Assembly (NCBI GenBank): GCA_029379385.1
Contig: CM055612.1
Span: 13,640,001 to 13,704,000 of the forward strand
Origin: Quillaja saponaria
Taxonomy: Eukaryota > Streptophyta > Magnoliopsida > Fabales > Quillajaceae
Direction of reading: 5' to 3'
Length of the DNA: 64,000 bases
The translations under genes and the position numbers were made by a program. Shown piece by piece: positions 47,977 through 60,541 of this stretch (the stretch's first letter is position 1; the number at the start of each line of letters is the position of its first letter). The notes under the pieces are model-generated. The model ran no database searches. It saw only the letters and a program-made list of their open reading frames with translations, and had not been told where the DNA came from.

Positions 47977-48846
47977 ACTAGTAGACCTTATGGTGCCTTT
48001 CCTAGTGATACTGAAGCAAACCTAAGGAAGGAGGGTAAGGAACAATGTAAGGTAATCACTCTTAGGAGTGGGAAAGAATTAGAGGAGCACAAAAAGAAAA
48101 TACAAGATGATGAAACCCCTATATCTCTTACTAAAGAAGAATTGCTCACTAAAGTTATAGAGGAAAGGAAAAGAAGGTAGTTACTGAACCTAAAAAGGCA
48201 AATCCTCCTCTTCCATTTACCCAAAGGTTCCAAAAGTAGAATCTTGACAAGCAATTGTAGAAATTTCTGGATGTGTTTAAGAAACTCCACATAAATATTC
48301 CATTTGCTAAAGCTTTTAAATAGATGCCGAGCTATGCAAAATTCATGGAAGACATCTTGTCAAAAAAAAGGAAGCTTGGTGATCTTGAAACTGTTGTACT
48401 TACTAGTGCAGCGCCATACTTCAAAAGAAGCGAAGGTCCACTATTTCTTGTACCATGGGCACACAATATTTTAGTAGGGCACTTTTGTGATTTAGGAGCT
48501 ATTATAAATTTAATGACCTTATCAAATTATCAAAAGCTAGGAATAGGTGAAGTAAAACCAATATTAGTAACTCTACAATTAGCTAATAAATCACTTACAC
48601 ACTCTAGAGGAATTATATAGGATATTATAGTTAAAGTGGATACATTGATCTTCCTTACTGATTTTATAGTTTTAGACATGGAAGGGCATAGGGAGGTACT
48701 TATTATATTAGGAAAACCTTTTCTAGCTACTGGTAGGACACTAATTGATATCCAAAAAGGTGAACTCACCATGAGGGTAAACGATTAAGATATTAAATTT
48801 AATGTATTTCAATCCATGAAATTCCTTCAAGACCATGAAGAATATT
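47977..48846 (+). pseudogene. Athila-like gag tail-protease, tandem copy 3
   Basis: It lies 882 bp after copy 2 and shows the same order. Only this copy runs on past the protease end ('atattttgcaattgacatg', matching the CYAIEVV block of the first Athila-like element) toward RT. It therefore carries the original right boundary. Confidence 0.88.
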
Positions 48847-50235
48847 TTGCAATTGACATGTGAGTAACCTTGTTCAAGAGATGTTCTTGGAAGAACATCC
48901 AAGTGACCCTTTAGATGCTTTAATAATTTCACTTACTATAAGATACATCACCACATATGTTGAAACCAAATCTAAGATTTGAAAATCTGGATTTACCATC
49001 ATCCACTCCATCTGGATCAAGGCCATCAATTGAAAAACCTCCTACCTTGGAGCTGAAACCATTGCCTAATCATCTAAGGTATGTTTTCCTTAGTCCTTCA
49101 TCTACTTTGCTTATTATTATTTCTGTTTCTCTTACTAACATGCAAGAAGAAAAACTTTTTCGTGTATTGAGAGAACATAAAAGAGCATTAGGATGGACAA
49201 TTGCTAACATTAAAGGTGTAAGCCTTTCTATTTGTATGCATAAGATCCTCATGGAGGATAACCATAAATCAACAGTTAAGAATCAAATGAGGCTTAATCA
49301 TATATTGAAAGAGGTAGTGAAAAAAGAAATAATCAAGTGGTTAGATGTTGGAATTATCTATCCAATTTAAGATAGTCATTGAGTAAGTCCTATCAATGTG
49401 TACCAAAGAAATGAGGGATGACAGTTGTTGCAAATGAAAAAAATGAACTCATTCCTGCAATAACCATTATTGGTTAGAGGGTGTACATTGACTACCGAAA
49501 ACTAAACAATGCTACAAGGAAGAACCATTTTCCTCTTCCATTCATTGACTAAATACTAGACCGGTAGGCAGGTAAGGAATACTATTGCTTTCTAGATGGT
49601 TATTTGAGGTATAATCAAATTACTATTGCCCCGACAGACCAAAAAGAAATTACATTTACTTACCCTTATGGCACCTTTGCTTTTAGAAGGATGCCGTTTG
49701 GTTTATGTAATGCCACAACCACCTTTTAATGGTGCATGATGGCAATTTTCACCAATATGGTAGAATAAAGGCTTTAAGTTTTTATGGATGATTTTTTTTT
49801 TTTAAGTGATTCATATGATAGAATAAGGAATGAAGAGATCTATAAGAAGGTGGAAGTAGCACCTATTAATGAGAAAAATGAAGGAGAATCACCTACGTTG
49901 GTTTGAACATATCAACATCGGCCAATAGACGCAGTAGTTAAGAAAGGTGACTTAGTTCAAGTGTCAGGTGTTAGACGTGGTAAGGGTAGACCGAAACTTA
50001 CATGGGGGGCAGTCATCAAGAAAGATATGGCTACTCTAAGAAATACTGAAAATGTTATCTCGGACCAATATGAATAGAGGAAAAGGATTCAAACAGCTGA
50101 CCCCAACTAGTTTGGGATTTAAGGCTTAGTTGAGTTGAGGTGATTCATATGATGAATGTCTTCATAATTTAACTTTAATGCTTAAAAGATGTGAAAATAC
50201 CAACTTGGTCTTAAATTGGGAAAAGTGCCCAGGAA
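48847..50235 (+). pseudogene. Athila-like reverse transcriptase pseudogene with LINE insertion
   Basis: The pre-RT linker is open at 48957-49370 ('PPTLELKPLPNHLRYVFLSP', 'EEKLFRVLREHKRALGWTIA', 'VVKKEIIKWLDVGIIYPI'). RT then continues with stops and shifts: 'VYIDYRKLNNATRKNHFPLP'-type residues near 49488-49540, 'YGTFAFRRMPFGLCNA' near 49669-49716, and an intact F-M-D-D box at 49781-49792. A LINE tail (49820-50139) splits the next block. After it 'DECLHNLTLMLKRCENTNLV' then 'LNWEKC' continues RT to about 50230, where similarity stops. Confidence 0.92.
49820..50139 (+). mobile_element. 5'-truncated RTE-type LINE with 14-bp target duplication
   Basis: The 320-bp insert is flanked by identical GTGATTCATATGAT (49806-49819 and 50140-50153). 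Its translation ('RIRNEEIYKKVEVAPINEK', 'GKGRPKLTWGAVIKKDM', 'RKRIQTADPN') is the C-terminal end of plant RTE-type LINE ORFs, and the 3' end 'gcttagttgagttgag' is of the usual TTG-rich kind. Removing it rejoins the RT reading. Only the 3' end of the LINE was inserted, as is common for target-primed insertion. Confidence 0.92.
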
Positions 50236-51721
50236 AATAGTATTTGAGTTAATCTTTTTTTCTTAAAGGAGGTTGAATGTGATTCAATTGCCCTTTTAAA
50301 ATTTAAGATTAAGTTAAATTAGTTTCAAGATAAGGTAGAATTTGATTTTGTGAATTTCTTGAAAATTTGAATTTGATTCAATCTTTATCTCTTGGAAAGT
50401 TAAGTTAGGCTCAATCTTAATTCATTTGAAAGAGGTTGGATATGATTCAATTAGTTCTTTTGTAAATTAAATTATTTTATGAAAAAGTAAATTAGATTTA
50501 ATATTATTTTATTTTTAAAACAAAAATGAATTTGATTCAGATTTCTTTCTTAAAATAATAATAATAATAATTGAGTTGGATTCATTCTTAATTTCCCTAG
50601 AATTTTGAATTGGAGTCAAACTAGATTTCATAAAGTTTGAATAAGATTCAAATAAGGATTTTGAATAGTTCAAATTTGATTAGGAATCAAAGTTATCATA
50701 ATCTATTTTTGTTGAAATTTTATTAAGGTTTCATGTTCTAAATTTTAGGAGTTAGGAATTTGTAGGACAAGTGTGAAATTCCTAAATTGTAGGGTTGAGA
50801 GCCCTACTCCATTTAGATTTCTAATTGATAATTTAGAATCTAACTAGGACATGAGATTTCTAATTACATTTAGTTTCCTACATGAAATAGGATTGAGAAT
50901 CCTATATGACTAATGAGATTAAGTTATAATTAAAGTAGATTTTTGAAATCTAAATCAAATAGAATTATTAATTCTAATTGGAGTATTAAATTAATAGGAT
51001 ATTATTAATCTTTAATAAAGCCATAGCTTGAATAAATTATCTATTAAATGTTTTATTTCATGCAATGTGATTAAATGAATTACTTCAGGCGATTATGGAC
51101 TTAAGACCAAATAATTGAGCTATGTGATTGAATGTATGTTTTTATTTAATGGGATGTATAACTAATTTATTATTATATTGGAAATATAATCTTAAATGGG
51201 GTTTGCATACCTCACCTCTCTATTTTCTCTTGATGTAATTTCTATCTTCCCCTTATTGTAACACCCTTTGATTTGATCAAGGTTTCTTATTCATTATTGT
51301 AATGTAGGTAGTTAGGTTAGTTTACTTAGGATTAGATAGGACTAGATATATGCAAGATAGAAGAGTGTAGAAGAAGCAATGGTGGCCCATTAAAGACTAC
51401 ATATAACTCTCATTATATGGAAAATTAATTATAACCCTAGGTAATAGACCAATAATACACTTTGATGGCTCAAGGGTATTATGCCCTAGAAAAAGTCCAT
51501 AATCAACCCTTAATGTATGTGATGCATGTTTGTATATTTTTATATATTTGTACATGAATGTACACGTGATAGTATATGATGCACGCTTAGATAGACGATA
51601 CTAAGCAACTTGGCTAAAAACCCTCATTAAAATAATTAATATTAAGTTGTAGCGAAAGTCATTATAAGAATGACATCGTAGTCCTCCACCATTGTAAATA
51701 ATATTAGAAAATAATCTATTT
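50236..51721 (+). other. Probable decayed copia 5' part, with degenerate repeat
   Basis: From 50236 Athila RT similarity ends. 50260-50700 is a loose array of 'ttgaatttgattcaatc'-like palindromic words, including an (AAT)n run near 50551. Beyond 51180 there is a pyrimidine-rich stretch with 'tgatcaaggtttctta' (about 51270-51285) like the one before the copia gag at 36795. I infer this is leader or LTR of the copia element whose 3' half lies at 54659-59355. No LTR start equal to 57562 was found here. Confidence 0.4.
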
Positions 51722-54658
51722 TGTCACACCCCTCATGGAGGCATGACTGACTGGAAGAATGGTAATCAAACCTTCGTAACCTCGACTCAAATAATGAATT
51801 GACCATGATTCTTGACCAACCAATGAATAAAACCAGGAATTTATAAACACAAAAGTTAATATTAAAAGTTTATTGACTAAAACAAATCACAACTTACTGA
51901 AAATTTTGGTAGAGGTTCCTTACAATATAAAACATATCTTAAAATACAAACCTTTAAACTCTTGTTCTTACATAATAGCAACACAAAGACAATAAGGAGC
52001 TCTACTCCATTATATCATCAACAAGACAAATACTAGAGTATTAAATCATACCAAATTTGACACCCACAGTTTTATTGTGACTACAAACTTTCATTCTTGA
52101 CTCCAAGTATGAGATTCCAAAGAATATCTTATTCTCAAATCCTCAGCAAAACCTCGTATTAGTGATTAACTTCCTTTGAGGTCCTGTTACTAAAAAATAA
52201 ATCTACAAAAAAGGGGTGAGTCCTACGGACTCCGTGAGTGAAAAATTGTACCTAAAAGGTCTAGCATCACTTAACACAAGTAAATAACGTATATAGTAAG
52301 CATAATAGTTTAATTCAAAGTACATGTATATTTTTGTAATCGTCATAAATTCACCACTCATACGATTCACAAGTTCACAAACTAATCAAAGCAATCACAA
52401 CATACAAAGTAAACAAAGGGCCAACGAGTAACCTCGCCCCCGCACAACAATTTCATCCCCTGCCAGGCATTTACGTGCCCTCATAACAATTTAATCTTCT
52501 TACGTAATTCATCCCACCAAGACTAAGCACTCACATAAAAAAATATTTATCAGAATCAGAACATTTCAAGATTTCAAATCAGAATCTCCTAGATGCACTT
52601 AGATTTTTAATTTCGAAGATAAAAATCATTTTTCATAAAATAAAATAAAAAATCTCACTTTTTTGGCCCTTGTCAACCACAACCAATATCAAATAACCAT
52701 AATTCAAATAAATCATGGAAATACTGTGATTGCTCATTTTTCATATATATATCACGTATATTCAAGTGGCACATATAATTGCACATAATAATCTAGCCCC
52801 TAAAGGCAGCAATTGACCACTCACCAGTTTACAAATCTTGTTCATCACTTTGTACTGCGCTCTTATATGTCATCAGACCTACAAAAGGCTCCGAAACTGA
52901 AATTCATAATTTCAAATAATACTCAGTTCATAAACGTTATCATTATAATCTTTTAATTACTAAGCTTATATATATACCAACTTATATAGGTTTCTTATGG
53001 AATTTATCTATTAAGCTATTACATATCAAGTATTGTGAATTATACTTTATGTGGTAAGATTAATAATGAAGAGACATCCTAAATGTCTTGACAATGCATA
53101 GGGTAGAATAAACCATTAGAAAAGATAGAAAGCACTTAGTGAATTAGAGATGTTGAAACTATCCAAACTTGAGGTTTGGACCAGTGTTCATTATAACGGT
53201 CATATCTTCCTCTAGAAATTCCAAATCCAGTTTTGTGAAATTTATTAAATACTAAATACATGTAGCTTTACACTGGTATATCATTTGTAATTTTTAGATT
53301 TGTATCAATATAATTTATTATTTGAAATTATATCAAATTCTGCAAAACGCAGGATTTTGACAACTCTGACCTTACCTTAGTTAATAAACATAACTTTCTC
53401 TAAGAAAAATGAAATCCAATTCCGTTTATCTAGTTTATTAATAGACAAGTATATATATCTTTCTTGTTTAGAAACTTTTCCTAATTGTAGTTTTAAAACC
53501 ACTCAATTTCTTACATGAACCAAAAAAAGGGCATTAAAAATCCTGCATAATCTAGCCAGAGTCTAATAGCTCTAACTAACAACATACTTGGAACTAAGCT
53601 ACGAAATTTTGCAGACAATATTTCAAGACTATAAGCTACATTTTATCTTTAGAACTCTTAATTTAATTTGGTCCTGAAAGCTCATGAAATACTTGATTTC
53701 TAAGACCTACAAAATCTAACCCTACTTTTCTTCTTGGCAATTTCATAAATATATCATAGGCATATTTTATTTTAACTCATGTGCATGTATACCTATGTAT
53801 ACACTTACTAAGAAACTTACATAAGTCCATCAACAAAACGAATACAAGGCAAGAAGGAAAAAAAAAAACACCTAAAAACAGAGCTACTTACATGAAGAAC
53901 TAAACTGCAGGAACAAGGAGGTGAGGTGGGATTATATGCTACCAGCCACAAAAGGATGATCACACCATCAAGAAACAAAGTTCTATTGCAGCAAAATGAA
54001 AAAGGAAGTGAGGTGGTGGAACTCTTGCTAAAATAGAGGAATACAAGAAAAAAGAAATATGGGCAGTGCAAAATATGAATTTCAGCCACAATTAATGCAA
54101 CATACCACTAGTTGTCACTAGAAAACAAATAGGAAATCACAAATCACTACCCTGATTGCTCTAAATTGAATTCAATGAGGCAAGAAGGAGTTGCAAAGTT
54201 GCTAGTCAACTTGGGTCACGCCAAAGAATTTGATAGCAAAGGAAGCAAGTTGTTCACGACAAAAGGAAACGAAGCTAGCAAGAGTTGGCGGCTATAGAGA
54301 CTTTACGGCAAGGCAAGGAGGCCAAAGAGCTCCACAGCAGGACCAAAGAAAAGAGAAACAAAGTTTTGTTTTTGTTTTCTCTTGAACTTTTGGGTAGATG
54401 AGAAAGATCAAGGAATGAAGGGTAGTGGAGAAAAAACAGAAAGAGAACGTACCAGCCACAAAGAAAAAAAAGTAAAACTTAGTAATAAAATAATATAATA
54501 TATTATTATGCACATGTGATAAATTATGGCTCTAATTTACCTATTATTACAAATATATATCTATATATATGTTTAATTATTGTTTTGTAATTCATTATAT
54601 TCATTACAAATTTTATTTACTATTATGGTTGTTATGTCATACAAGGCTATTATGTACA
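51722..54658 (-). mobile_element. Long LTR, copy C
   Basis: On the plus strand it starts TGTCACACCCCTCATGGAGG (the complement of the copy B end). It follows copies A and B through the 'gggtgagtcctacggactcc' block (52216), the 'agaaacttttcctaa' block (53471) and the AT-rich end. The right limit at about 54658 is by loose similarity only. It interrupts the decayed copia element. A 90-codon minus-strand frame at 53817-54089 is LTR sequence. Confidence 0.7.
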
Positions 54659-57550
54659 AGTGAGAGGTTCCTAATCCCCATTAGGAGACCTTTCAACTAG
54701 GTCACCCATTTTTCATTTAAAGGGTAATGGGAATTGAAAATTTTAGTAGGAGACATCATTTAGATTAAAGACTAAGTCTTTATGGTAAATAATAATTGAA
54801 TAGAAGCTAGATCATCTTTTATTGACTATGGTAGATCACAGTGACCAAATCTAAACCCACATTTAGAATTAAATATATTGATGTATTGACTGGTCCGTAA
54901 ATTCATTATTTGGCCAACGAATATGAGAAGTGTTCTCAAAATTCATTCAAGATAGCTATAAGCTAGAAATTATGCTTCTAACAAGTGTTGATAAGAATGT
55001 ATATGAGGAATAAACTAAGTAGTAGGAGTATAACATGCAAGCATTGTACTACATGTTTAACTCTATGCCATAAGGCTTATGAAAGTCACATGATGAAATA
55101 GATAAGGCTACTATAACCATGCTTAGCCTTCAAAATTTGAATGGCAAAGCATAGTTGTAATGCAAAATTTCAAGTCTCTTAGTCAAAATATCAATTTAAG
55201 GTAAGAGTACCTATAGCCAATAATGAAAAGGGATAATACTTCCTTTGCAATTAAGAAGGTTATTGGAAGACACTTGTCAAAGATGTCTTACATGTAAATG
55301 TATAAGCCTTAAGAAGGCTTGTCAAGGTTTTTCAATGTTGTGTCATTAATAATCTAACTATACTTTTACATAAGGTATTGGATACCGTATGTATTTCTCA
55401 TATTTGCAAAAAGTTTACAAAATGCAAGAAATAGCAAGAATCTAAAGTAGTGCAAGGACAAACTACACCCTAAAATATGGTAAGTGTTACTACATTGGTT
55501 GTAAGATCTTCTATTTTAGTATTACCATTACGACATACTAAAATTTATAAGACTAACTTGAAGTACCAATAAAAACATTATGTCTATTTATTTTAGAAAT
55601 TGATTCATGTTCTTTTTATAATAATAAAGAGTTTATTTAATATTGGTGCTTAATTAGTTTTTCTAAGTTAGAACTAGATGATAATGTCGTCTGACATTGA
55701 ATAACTAAAATGAGAACATTAGAATTCGTTTGACTAGGATGGTTACCCATGCTTACTTGCCTTTATCAAAGAATCATCAATGTTAAGGTCATTAGTATTT
55801 ATTGAAGTACTAAAATGAAATATTTGAAATGTTCAAATGATTCATGTTTCAAGTTAAATAGAAACCAATCAAATATTAAAACTCCTAGATAAGATCAAGA
55901 AGGGTTATTTAAAGCTACGAATTCTTAGATAACTCATAAGAGAATGTGATTCTCATTTAGTTAACTTTTCCCAAAGAATACAATAAGTGGTGTCTCTACA
56001 AGAGAGACCTTAACATATTAGATATGATATGATCTTAAAAAGTTATAATAATCTTCCAGTTGCTTTCTAAAACCACAATTAGTTTACTTATATAGTTTCA
56101 TCCAAGTTTACACATAAGACTCTATATTCGATATAACATAGAAGAAAAATCTGAAACATACTATTTGTGAATTATCCTAAAAAGGATTACGATATTAATT
56201 TTATCTCACACTAAGACAAATTTGTTTATTTTGAAACATACTATTTTTCTTGAAAAGTGATATTTTCTCTAAAAGTAGTAGTGTGAGTAAAATTCTTGAA
56301 AGAGGTTCAAAAGTCACAATTTATAAATCAAACTAAAAGATATATAAGTAAAATAGCCTTAAAATACACGAACTCTCAGTAGTTTTGAAAGATACCAAAT
56401 GTGAACTTTGGAAAATGAGATTTCTCATAGTTAATGACCTTAAGGTAAACCCTATAGATGATAAGAATTTTTCAAACTAAAAAGAGCTAATGTTTGACAT
56501 TATTCAGAAATTGGTTATATGTCAAAAATCTTACTGGACTTTATTTACTCAAACAAAAGGTATTGTACCTCAACTGACCTTACTAAAAGTACTGTACTTA
56601 ATGATTACAAAAAGAAAAGGTTTATAGAGTAAAGACGAAAAAGGTGAAGACCTTTTGTTTAGTGATGTTAATTGCAAACAATTATAAGCAAAAACAATTA
56701 TTGATTTTGATATATTGTTTCATTAATCTTCTATAAAGATTTTACTTCTAAGAGTTACACATTCAAGCTTTGAGACATGAGATGCGTCTAAGGGAAATCA
56801 TAAGCAAATATCTTATTTGAAACAAAAAGAATATTATAGCAATCAAAAATTTTTACATCTAGTGGTAATGACCATGTAGTGTGTAAACTTCAATGTTTTG
56901 TTTTATGAATTGAAACAAGTTTTTCCAAAATTGGTTCATCCAATTCGTTATAAATATCAAAGAGTTTGATATGCATAAGAATATGGATAAATCAAGATAT
57001 CAATAAGACTAGTAGGAGTATTATAAGTATTTCAACTAAAATATAAGAAGTACTACACATTAAGAATGTTGTACGAATGTAAAACCAGTTAAGAATTTGT
57101 TTGATAATAGTTATAACTATTAGATTTGGAATCTAATATGTATAATAAAAGGATTGAATTCTATATGTGAGTTCACCATTGAAATGGTTAATTGGAATTA
57201 TAGTATAGAAGATGCTATTGTAAATTCTAATACTAAATCTTTATATTTTCTTACCATGTTTGGATAACCATGAACTTGAGAAGTTCTTACCATTAAAACA
57301 TCTTGTAGCATCTACTATGATGACAATGAGGCGATAGCTTAAGCCTTAGAACTTCGGTCTCATAAGAGGTTCAAACATTTGAAATTATGATTCCAAATAT
57401 GACTTAAGAAATAAAAACAATTTATATGATTTTACAAAGATTAAGTCAAAAGAGAGATTTTCGTAAATTCACTAACTAAAATAAAGCTAGCAGCTCAATT
57501 GGCATCTTGAGAAGATGAGTATTACATACATGATCAATTGTTTTTAGTTC
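54659..57550 (+). pseudogene. Heavily decayed copia pol
   Basis: No frame stays open, but scattered words fall in copia order. 'VLDTVCISHICKKF' (protease centre, Asp kept, near 55376-55418) comes first. 'NYPKKDYDINF' and 'YFETYYF' (integrase end, near 56175-56260) follow. Last is 'YYDDNEAIA.ALELRSHKRF' (RNase H tail, near 57314-57377). The 'aagtgggaga' tract and an LTR come next. It appears to be the same copia type as the gag-protease at 36795. Confidence 0.65.
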
Positions 57551-57561
57551 AAGTGGGAGAT
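57551..57561 (+). promoter_or_regulatory. Copia polypurine tract
   Basis: AAGTGGGAGAT directly precedes the LTR start at 57562. It is almost the same as the tract at 17400-17409. Confidence 0.8.
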
Positions 57562-59355
57562 TGTTAGTAGCATGCCCTAAAGTCAATGACAAATGATGTT
57601 GTGGCATATTATTTTATGTACAATCTTATTCATATTATTATTAATAAATATTAATATTCATTTAATTAATAAGTGGCAATCATTATCATGTACAAGATTT
57701 ATTAAATAAGTATCATGAGTCCAAAGAATTAAAGTAATGGAAATAAGCATCATGAGTCCAAAGAATTAAAGTAATGAAAATAAGCATCATGATGAAATCA
57801 TACAAATGAGATATATTTCCTATAAGCTTAATTCATAAATGTTCCTAATCATAGAATCAGTAAGTGGGGCATTAGTGAATCTGGATAGATTAGTACATAT
57901 CTAGTTGGCTCAAAGAGTTAAGGGTGACTAATCTCATAGCCATTTATGTATAAGACACTAAGGCGGATATGTAGTTGCTCATTAAAGAATGAGTTCACTA
58001 AACTGACTCAACTGAGAACAACTATATGGAGTTTCTCTACATATCAATAGGTGATTCTCATGTTACAGTTGTGCAAATAGTCTTTTGACTTGAGACATCA
58101 TATTTATCTTGTATATACATCATTATAATTTTATACTATTTTTTATTTTATTAATGAGTCACCTAAAAAGTAGTAATTGGGTATAACCACTTGCGTATGT
58201 AGGTATATGAATGTACAATAAAGGATCTATCACTCTTGGTAGAAAAGAGAGAATGTTCTATGTAATCTATAAAAGATTTAACTTAAAAGTCTATAGCCAT
58301 AACACAGTGGATATTAGAATATGAGTTTCTAATTTCTCCAATGAAGTTATAATCTTAGGATTGACAAATATGATTAAATTTAGGGTTTGACATTGTTTCT
58401 AAACCCAAATAGATTTAATCGGGACATTGCATGACAAAAGGATTGAATTGCATAGTAACTGTTAACGGAAATGTTCAAAAGGTTCACAGCTATATTCATA
58501 CTATAATTGGTGGTTATCATGTGCTGCTAGACACCAATCTTGACTTGTACAAAAAACTGATAATTAATTAATAATATAGATGATTAATTAATTAATCTTA
58601 ATCATAGGGAGAATTAAAAAGATTTTTAATTTAAATAATTAGAATGAGTTCTAATATAATTGGATAGGATCCAGTAATAAATATGTAAAAGTTACATGTC
58701 TATTGCCATCAATAGTTTGAACCTAAGGGATCACATACAAAAGGACGATATTTAATTAAGGAGAGTTTTGTGACAGTCACGTAATTATTATAGTTTGTTA
58801 GGCATTAGATTTAATTATGATTAAATCCTAATGTTAGCATAATCCTTAATGTGTTAGGAATGTCCAATACATAGGGAGGTGGCTAGTCTTTATAAATATA
58901 AGACTTAACAAACTAAAAAGGACACAGAAGATAAAAATAATTATACGTATTGTACAGAAAGACTAAAAACCTTCAGAAGAATTTTAGGCCAAGATAGTTC
59001 CTAAATTACAAAAGAGATTTGGTAACTTGTGCTAGCACATAAGGAATCTCTTGGTGACCCCTCTCACCTTCAAGCATGAAGATTCTTGGTTAGATTCGTT
59101 CGTGTTGATACACTTAGAGATGGGACACTTATGTCGTTGCTGTGTTCTTGATGAATAAAAAAGAAACAAACGTTGAATTAAGAATATGACGAAAGAATTG
59201 AAAGCCTCAAAGTACACATTCTCTAACTTCTTGTTTAATTGTTTAACTAGTTTTACAATCTTTCATATAATTATAAGATGATTTTGGGAAAAAGGAATCA
59301 AAATTTTAAATTTTGATATATATATGATTGCCATATTTTATTCCGATTCCTTACA
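57562..59355 (+). repeat. Copia 3' LTR (family D)
   Basis: It starts TGTTAGTAGCATGCCC after a polypurine tract and ends CCGATTCCTTACA, where Athila RNase H coding resumes. It shares ordered blocks with 26513-27959. A 37-bp direct repeat (about 57705-57792, just over two copies) lies in its first part. 'tttataaatata' at about 58889 is a possible TATA element, and a near-perfect palindrome 'atcaaaattttaaattttga' lies near 59298. Confidence 0.75.
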
Positions 59356-60541
59356 GTTTTACTGATCATTCTACTATTCAGTATTTGATTGACAAAAAGG
59401 ATGCAAAGCCTAGGTTGATAAGGTGGATATTGTTTCTATAAGAATTTGACTTAGAGATAAGAAACCGAAAGAGCTCTGAAAATCAAGTTTCTGATTACTT
59501 ATCAAGGTTGAAAGGAGATGATCAAGTGGCTGAACCCACTCATATAAATGAAACATTCCCAGATGAACAACTCTTCTAAGTTATTAATAAATCATTACCC
59601 TGGTGCCAAAGGATAGGCAACATATCTAGAAAGAATGAGCTGCTACTCAACAACATATTAAAAGTGGAATTGTTTGATGTATGAGGGATGGACTTCATGG
59701 GTCCATTCATCTCCTTATACACCAATGAATACATTCTTGTTGCTATAAATTATGTCTCTAAATGAGTTGAAGTCATTGTTGTGCCAACCAATGACTCTAA
59801 AGTCGTGATCAACTTCTTGAAAAAGAACATCTTTACACGCTTTGGTACACCCTGAGCGATCATCAGTGATGGAGGATCTTACTTTTGTAACAATTAAGTG
59901 GGAGCTCTCCTTACTAAATATAGGGTGACTGACAAGGTTCCACTAGCTTATCATCCACAAATAAGTGGACAAGCTAAGGTCTCAAATCGAAAGATCAAGA
60001 GGATTTTAGAGAAGATTGTATGTCCATCACAAAAAGATTGGTCCAAGAGATTGGATGATGCATTATAAACATACCGAACAACCTACATGACCTCTCTAGG
60101 CATGTCTCCCTTTCAGCTGGTTTATGGCAAGGCTTGCCATCTACTAGTTGAGTTAGAACATAATGCCTTTTGGACAATAAAAAAACTGAACTTTGACTAT
60201 CAAGCCTTTGGTAAAAGAAGACTCCTCCAACTGAATGAGATGGATGAGTTTAAGCTCAATGCTTATGAGAATGCCAAACTCTACAAGGAGAAGACCAAGA
60301 GGCTACATGATCAACTGCTTGTTGAGCACCGCTTTGAGCCAGGTCAACAAGTCTTGCTCTATAATTCCCGGTAAAAACTTTTCCCCGAAAAAACTCAAGT
60401 AAAGATGGTATGAACCGTTCACCAAAGCCAAAGTATTTCCAAACGGTGTTGTGGAATTGATAGCCACTAATCCTTATAGAACATTTAAAGTGAATGGCCA
60501 ACAATTGAAATGCTACTGGGGCTCGGCGAAGCTACTTGAGT
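59356..60541 (+). pseudogene. Athila-like RNase H end and integrase pseudogene
   Basis: The RNase H end reads '[20 protein letters not shown]', then 'EFDLEIRNRKSSENQVSDYL'. At about 59597 the frame passes from 'SLPW' directly to 'CQRIGN', skipping the integrase zinc domain. The catalytic core has D at 59691-59693 (GMDFMGP) and D at 59868-59870 (ISDGGSYF), but the third residue in '[17 protein letters not shown]' is Lys (59976-59978) instead of Glu. The C-terminal part is open 60087-60374 ('LGMSPFQLVYGKACHLLVEL', 'RFEPGQQVLLYNSR'). A shifted tail ends 'FKVNGQQLKCYWGSAKLLE' at 60541. Six or so stops fall at usual Trp, Arg or Gln positions. Confidence 0.93.

Noticed and set aside
53817..54089. 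90-codon Phe/Ser-rich minus-strand frame
   Set aside because: It is within long LTR copy C. Its composition reflects GAAA-rich DNA on the other strand, and no start context or relative is apparent.
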